Assembly: GCA_020721025.1 (NCBI GenBank)
Contig: DYNO01000038.1
Location: 1-20,254 of the forward strand
Origin: Thiomargarita sp.
GTDB taxonomy: Bacteria; Pseudomonadota; Gammaproteobacteria; Beggiatoales; Beggiatoaceae
Reading direction: 5' to 3'
Length of the DNA: 20,254 nucleotides
Shown here: one piece after another, positions 15,880-20,254 of the stretch
How the letters are laid out: every line of letters begins with the position of its first letter
How positions within the stretch are numbered: the stretch's first letter is position 1
Notes under the pieces: model-generated
What the model saw: the letters and a program-made list of their open reading frames with translations, nothing else
The model's database searches: none
Told to the model about the DNA's origin: nothing
Translations under genes and position numbers: made by a program

Positions 15880-16104
15880 TCACCACGTTCGCAGGCATCA
15901 ATTTCATCCCACTGGTCAATTTGGATATTAGCCCCTAGACATAACTAAAATTAACATACTGACTTAAAACTATAAAAGTTTCTAAGTATCAAATTTTTGC
16001 CAGAAATCTAATTTCATCTCTTCACTTTTCCCTACTTCTCTCCTTTCAATTTTAAACTGCATAAGATAAATTAAGACGATAAATCATAAACATAAGTCAA
16101 TAAA
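15880..16104. other. Non-coding gap before the metH promoter
   Basis: No gene or RNA family recognised. A markedly pyrimidine-rich stretch runs from about 16008 to 16055. No S-adenosylmethionine or cobalamin riboswitch motif was seen upstream of metH. Confidence 0.4.
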
Positions 16105-16132
16105 TTGACATCACAAGTGAATGCGTTACAAT
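16105..16132 (+). promoter_or_regulatory. metH promoter
   Basis: Perfect TTGACA (16105-16110), 16 bases, TACAAT (16127-16132). Transcription would start near 16139, giving a leader of about 39 bases to the metH ATG. That leader is too short to contain a riboswitch. Confidence 0.65.
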
Positions 16133-16177
16133 CACGTTTCACACACTCCCGTCATTTCTCACACAGGATAAGGAACA

Positions 16178-19100
16178 ATGTCCACGCTCTCCCGCTTAGA
16201 AAACCTGCTTAAACAACACATTCTCATTCTCGACGGTGCGATGGGGACGATGATTCAAGGTTATCACCTGCAAGAAGCAGATTATCGTGGTGAACGCTTC
16301 AAGACGTGGCAGAAAGAAATCAAGGGAAACAATGACATATTGGTATTGACGCAACCCCACATCATTCGCGAAATTCACCAAAAATACCTCGAAGCCGACG
16401 CAGACATTCTCGAAACCAACACATTTAATGCCACCAAAATCTCGCTCGAAGACTACGGCATGGCAGAATTCGCGTATGAAATCAACGTTGCTGCCGCCGC
16501 GCTTGCCCGTGAAGTTGCCGATGCGATGACTGCACAAACACCTGATAAACCACGATTTGTTGCTGGCGTATTGGGTCCCACCAGTCGCACCTGCTCAATT
16601 TCTCCCGATGTCAACGATCCCGGATTTCGCAATGTCAACTTTGATCAATTGGTCGAGGCTTATTACGAATCGACGAGCGGATTAATCAAGGGTGGCGCGG
16701 ACTTAGTGTTGATAGAAACGATTTTTGACACCTTGAATGCCAAAGCAGCGATTTTTGCGGTCGAAAAGTATTTTGACGATCACCCAGAATTACGCCGTCC
16801 AATCATGATTTCAGGAACAATTACCGATGCTTCCGGGCGCACCCTCTCCGGGCAAACGACAGAAGCTTTTTGGAATTCGCTGCGTCATGCCAATCCCATC
16901 TCCATCGGCTTAAACTGTGCGTTAGGAGCGAAAGAGTTACGGCAATATGTTCAAGAATTGTCACGAATCGCCGATACTCACGTCTCAGCCCATCCAAACG
17001 CTGGTTTGCCAAATGAATTTGGTGGCTACGACGAAAGCCCTGAAGCAATGGCGGGAGAAATTGCTGAATGGGCGCGCAGTGGTTTTCTCAACATTGTTGG
17101 CGGTTGTTGTGGCACCAGTCCCGCGCACATCCAAGCCATTGCTAATGCAGTAAAAAATATCGCACCTCGCGCCATTCCCAACCTTCCCAAAGCCTGTCGT
17201 TTATCTGGACTTGAGCCGTATAATATTGAATCTAATAGCTTATTTGTCAATGTTGGCGAACGCACCAATGTCACCGGCTCGGCAAAATTCAAAAAATTGG
17301 TTATCGAAGGCAATTTTGATGTCGCACTGGATATCGCCCGGCAACAGGTAGAAAGTGGCGCGCAAGTGATTGATATCAATATGGATGAAGGCTTGCTTGA
17401 TTCCAAAAATGCGATGATTCGATTTCTCAATTTAATCGCTTCTGAGCCTGATATTTCCCGCGTCCCGATCATGATCGATTCATCAAAATGGGATATTTTA
17501 GAAGCTGGGCTGAAATGTGTGCAAGGCAAACCCATTGTCAACTCTATCTCGATGAAAGAAGGCGAGTTACAGTTTCTCGAAAAAGCAAAATTGGTACGAC
17601 GTTACGGCGCGGCGGTGATCGTGATGGCGTTTGATGAAAAAGGGCAGGCAGACACCTTTCAACGTAAAATTGACATCTGTAGCCGTTCTTATCAACTTTT
17701 AGTCGAGCAACTTGGCTTTCCGGCTGAAGATATTATTTTCGATCCCAACATTTTTGCCGTCGCGACGGGGATTGAAGAACATAATAACTACGCGGTTGAT
17801 TTCATTGAAGCCACGCGTTACATCAAACAAAATTTACCTCACGCATTGATTTCTGGCGGAGTGTCGAACGTATCTTTTTCATTTCGTGGCAATAATCCGG
17901 TGCGTGAAGCCATTCACTCGGTATTTTTATATCATGCGATTAAAAATGGAATGAGCATGGGGATTGTCAACGCGGGACAGTTGGCAATTTATGAAGATTT
18001 GCCCAGTGAATTGCGTGAGCGGGTGGAAGATGTGATTTTAAATCGTCGCCCAGATGGAACAGAACGCTTGCTTGAAGTCGCTGATAAATATAGAGAAGGT
18101 GCGAGTGGTGCTGAGACACAACAGACTTTAGAATGGCGCACTTGGGATGTCACGAAGCGTTTAGAACATGCACTGGTTAAGGGAATTACCGATTTTATTG
18201 ACCAAGACACGGAAGAAGCCCGGCAACAATGTGAACGTCCGCTGCATGTCATTGAGGGCCCCTTGATGCAAGGAATGAACGTGGTCGGTGATCTGTTTGG
18301 CGCGGGAAAAATGTTTTTACCTCAAGTGGTTAAGTCGGCACGAGTGATGAAAAAAGCAGTTGCCTATTTGATGCCCTATATTGAAGCGGAAAAGTTGCTC
18401 ACTGGCGACACGCAAAGCAATAACGGTAAGATTTTATTAGCAACGGTCAAGGGCGACGTGCATGACATCGGTAAAAATATTGTCGGCGTGGTGTTGCAGT
18501 GTAATAACTTTGAAGTCATTGACTTAGGCGTGATGGTGGCTGCGGAAACGATTTTGAGAACGGCAAAGGAGCAAGGTTGCCAGATAATTGGACTTTCTGG
18601 CTTGATTACGCCCTCTTTGGACGAAATGGTGCATGTTGCGAAAGAAATGGAGCGGCAAGGCTTTACAATTCCGTTACTTATCGGTGGTGCAACCACATCA
18701 AAAGTGCATACTGCGGTGAAGATTGAGCCAAATTATTCCAAACCTGTTGTTTATGTCGTGGATGCGTCGCGGGCGGTCGGTGTGGCGCAAAGTTTACTTT
18801 CTGAGGGCTTACAATCTGATTATGTGAGTAAAATTAAACAAGAGTATGCAGAAATTCGTGAAAAACGTGCCGCGCAACAGGGGACGGTGAAGAAAACGCC
18901 GATTCGTGAGGCGCGCGCCAATAAATTGCAGACGGATTGGCAAAATTATATGCCACCGCAGCCAAAATCTTTGGGAATTCAAGTATTTGAAAATTATCCG
19001 TTGGCAGAATTACGGGAGCGAATTGATTGGAGTCCTTTTTTTCAAGCGTGGGAATTGGCGGGGAAATATCCGAAAATTTTGCAAGATGAGGTGGTGGGTC

Positions 19101-19873
19101 ATGAAGCGACTCAATTGTTTGCCGATGCGCAGGCAATGTTGGATCAGTTGATTGCAGAGAATTGGTTGCAAGCTCGCGCTGTGATTGGATTTTTCCCGGT
19201 AAATGTAGTGCAAGATGACGATATTGAGCTTTATACAGATGAGTCGCGTCAAGAAGTTCAGTATGTATTGCATCATATCCGGCAACAGATGGCAAAAACA
19301 GATCGGGCAAATTCATGTTTAGCGGATTTTATCGCACCTAAAGATTCTGGAATTGCAGATTATCTCGGCGCGTTTGTGGTGACGACGGGCGTGGGAATTG
19401 AGGCACATATTCAACGTTTTGAAGCGCAATATGATGATTATAGTAGCATTATGTTGAAAGCGTTGGCGGATCGGTTGGCGGAGGCGTTTGCAGAGCGGTT
19501 GCATGAGCGGGTACGCAAGGAATTTTGGGGCTATGCGGCGGATGAACAGTTGAGCAATGAGGAATTGATCAAGGAAAAATATCGTGGGATTCGTCCTGCG
19601 CCCGGTTATCCTGCCTGCCCCGATCACACGGAAAAAGCAACTTTGTGGCAATTATTGCAACCGGATCAACGGATTGGCGTAAGTTTGACAGAAAATTTTG
19701 CGATGTATCCGACCGCCGCCGTGTCTGGTTGGTATTTTTCGCATCCTGAAGCGGCTTATTTTGGCACAGGGAAGATTGATCGTGACCAAGTGCTTGATTA
19801 TGCAGCTCGAAAGGGTTGGACGCTGGACGAAGCTGAGAAGTGGTTGGCTCCGATTTTGGGCTATGATCCGTAA
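16178..19873 (+). CDS. metH: Cobalamin-dependent methionine synthase
   Basis: Transfers the methyl group from 5-methyltetrahydrofolate through cobalamin to homocysteine. 1231 residues, close to E. coli MetH (1227), and all four modules are present. The homocysteine domain (about 1-335) has LDGAMGTMIQ and zinc ligands Cys247 (GLNCALG) and Cys310-Cys311 (GGCCGT). The folate domain (about 350-635) starts FVNVGERTNVTGS and has SGGVSNVSFSFRG. The cobalamin domain (650-895) has the ligand motif DVHDIG with His762, then SGLITPS and GGATTSKVH. The AdoMet reactivation domain (about 910-1231) ends with RPAPGYPACPDHTEK (from 1139). AAGGA lies just before the ATG. It stands alone behind its own promoter. 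Strand composition drifts strongly from 5' to 3' within the gene. Confidence 0.98.
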   Translation: MSTLSRLENLLKQHILILDGAMGTMIQGYHLQEADYRGERFKTWQKEIKGNNDILVLTQPHIIREIHQKYLEADADILETNTFNATKISLEDYGMAEFAYEINVAAAALAREVADAMTAQTPDKPRFVAGVLGPTSRTCSISPDVNDPGFRNVNFDQLVEAYYESTSGLIKGGADLVLIETIFDTLNAKAAIFAVEKYFDDHPELRRPIMISGTITDASGRTLSGQTTEAFWNSLRHANPISIGLNCALGAKELRQYVQELSRIADTHVSAHPNAGLPNEFGGYDESPEAMAGEIAEWARSGFLNIVGGCCGTSPAHIQAIANAVKNIAPRAIPNLPKACRLSGLEPYNIESNSLFVNVGERTNVTGSAKFKKLVIEGNFDVALDIARQQVESGAQVIDINMDEGLLDSKNAMIRFLNLIASEPDISRVPIMIDSSKWDILEAGLKCVQGKPIVNSISMKEGELQFLEKAKLVRRYGAAVIVMAFDEKGQADTFQRKIDICSRSYQLLVEQLGFPAEDIIFDPNIFAVATGIEEHNNYAVDFIEATRYIKQNLPHALISGGVSNVSFSFRGNNPVREAIHSVFLYHAIKNGMSMGIVNAGQLAIYEDLPSELRERVEDVILNRRPDGTERLLEVADKYREGASGAETQQTLEWRTWDVTKRLEHALVKGITDFIDQDTEEARQQCERPLHVIEGPLMQGMNVVGDLFGAGKMFLPQVVKSARVMKKAVAYLMPYIEAEKLLTGDTQSNNGKILLATVKGDVHDIGKNIVGVVLQCNNFEVIDLGVMVAAETILRTAKEQGCQIIGLSGLITPSLDEMVHVAKEMERQGFTIPLLIGGATTSKVHTAVKIEPNYSKPVVYVVDASRAVGVAQSLLSEGLQSDYVSKIKQEYAEIREKRAAQQGTVKKTPIREARANKLQTDWQNYMPPQPKSLGIQVFENYPLAELRERIDWSPFFQAWELAGKYPKILQDEVVGHEATQLFADAQAMLDQLIAENWLQARAVIGFFPVNVVQDDDIELYTDESRQEVQYVLHHIRQQMAKTDRANSCLADFIAPKDSGIADYLGAFVVTTGVGIEAHIQRFEAQYDDYSSIMLKALADRLAEAFAERLHERVRKEFWGYAADEQLSNEELIKEKYRGIRPAPGYPACPDHTEKATLWQLLQPDQRIGVSLTENFAMYPTAAVSGWYFSHPEAAYFGTGKIDRDQVLDYAARKGWTLDEAEKWLAPILGYDP

Positions 19874-19882
19874 AGTTTTTCG

Positions 19883-19914
19883 CCCTGTCTGAATTCAAGT
19901 AATTGAGGACAGGG
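19883..19914. repeat. Inverted repeat after metH
   Basis: CCCTGTC (19883-19889) and GACAGGG (19908-19914) pair perfectly with an 18-base loop. The flanking TTTT and AAAA extend the stem past a CG bulge. It starts 9 bases after the metH stop. The T-run is on the 5' side for both strands, so it is not a classical terminator. Confidence 0.5.
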
Positions 19915-19950
19915 AAAATAACAGGTAAAACAGATTATTAGTGGGAGACA

Positions 19951-20139
19951 ATGGTGAGAGATTTGACGATTGAAGAGTTGCAAAGCGTCATTAAAACGAC
20001 AGTGGAAGAAACCATGCAAGAATTTATGGAAGAGTTGTTTGTGTCCAATAGTCAAAATTACCTTGCATCTATCGAGGAGGCGCGGGCAAATTATCAAGCT
20101 GGGCGAGTAACCTCTCTTGAGGATGTGTTCCGTGTATGA
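19951..20139 (+). CDS. Small antitoxin-like protein
   Basis: 62 residues, acidic, with GGAG just upstream of the ATG. The N-terminal part is a predicted helix rich in Glu (TIEELQSVIKTTVEETMQEF). The C-terminal part, YLASIEEARANYQAGRVTSL followed by EDVF, resembles the tail of many type II antitoxins that pair with RelE/ParE-like toxins (xSLExArxxYxxGxvxsLEEV). No DNA-binding domain is obvious at this length. A frame that overlaps its stop codon starts VYEIMVTTR, as a RelE-type partner would, but is cut short. The assignment is by motif only. Confidence 0.6.
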   Translation: MVRDLTIEELQSVIKTTVEETMQEFMEELFVSNSQNYLASIEEARANYQAGRVTSLEDVFRV

Positions 20140-20215
20140 AATTATGGTGACAACAAGGGAAAACCTCATGTATTCTCCACCCGGCTCTCGAAGACGCACT
20201 ATAGAACCGATTTGA
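20132..20215 (+). pseudogene. Probable remnant of a RelE/ParE-type toxin gene
   Basis: A GTG at 20132 overlaps the antitoxin stop (GTGTATGA) and opens a frame reading VYEIMVTTRENLMY, then 13 unrelated residues and a stop at 20213-20215. The first residues fit the usual opening strand of RelE/ParE toxins, and the overlap is typical of such pairs. Full toxins have about 85-100 residues, so this one would be truncated at residue 27. I see no continuation in other frames before the window ends. Confidence 0.35.
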
Positions 20216-20254
20216 AATCTTTAACACCAAGCAAAACAGGTCTATAACCCAAAA

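Noticed and set aside
16117..16130. MetR-type TGAA-N5-TTCA site in the metH promoter
   Set aside because: TGAA-TGCGT-TACA has one mismatch and lies between the -35 and -10 boxes, not upstream where an activator would bind.
15821..16177. SAM or cobalamin riboswitch before metH
   Set aside because: The likely leader is only about 39 bases and no conserved riboswitch core was seen.

Overview
The window looks like a chromosomal segment of a gammaproteobacterium with AT-leaning DNA. Clues are a 453-residue Ffh that starts like the E. coli protein, a symmetrical ApaH, a full-length cobalamin-dependent MetH of E. coli architecture, and a single-domain globin close in layout to Vitreoscilla haemoglobin (same B10 Tyr29 and CD1 Phe43). 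The globin hints at a Beggiatoa/Thiotrichales-type sulfur bacterium. That placement is inference, not something the sequence proves.

Layout, left to right. Positions 1-226 (minus) hold the start of an IS200/IS605-type TnpB protein cut by the window edge, with its own good promoter and a large palindrome. A minus-strand block follows: tkt (transketolase), apaH (Ap4A hydrolase), a 982-residue membrane hybrid histidine kinase with two receiver domains, and an FmdB-like zinc-ribbon gene tightly coupled to an MDR-type NAD(P)H oxidoreductase. From 8.6 kb onward all genes run on the plus strand: a sodium:neurotransmitter-type symporter, a 1-kb gap, a polysaccharide flippase overlapping a secreted protein of unknown function, a globin, ffh, a PsiE-like membrane protein, metH, and a small antitoxin-like gene followed by what looks like a broken toxin.

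The protein-coding content is mostly core metabolism: pentose phosphate pathway, nucleotide clean-up, methionine synthesis and membrane protein targeting. The unusual signal is in the non-coding DNA. The gap at 10.13-11.16 kb carries a promoter-like pair, several nested hairpins, and two 35-bp CRISPR-like repeats separated by exactly 35 bp. The second repeat sits in the loop of a 15-bp inverted repeat, and one arm of that repeat is also the arm of a strong minus-strand terminator. It could be an orphan mini-CRISPR or a structured RNA with alternative folds. Other items worth a look are a 119-bp imperfect palindrome at 6.9 kb, a perfect 15-bp hairpin that buries the globin stop codon just before ffh, a modified zinc site in the FmdB-like protein, and a strong strand-composition drift inside metH.
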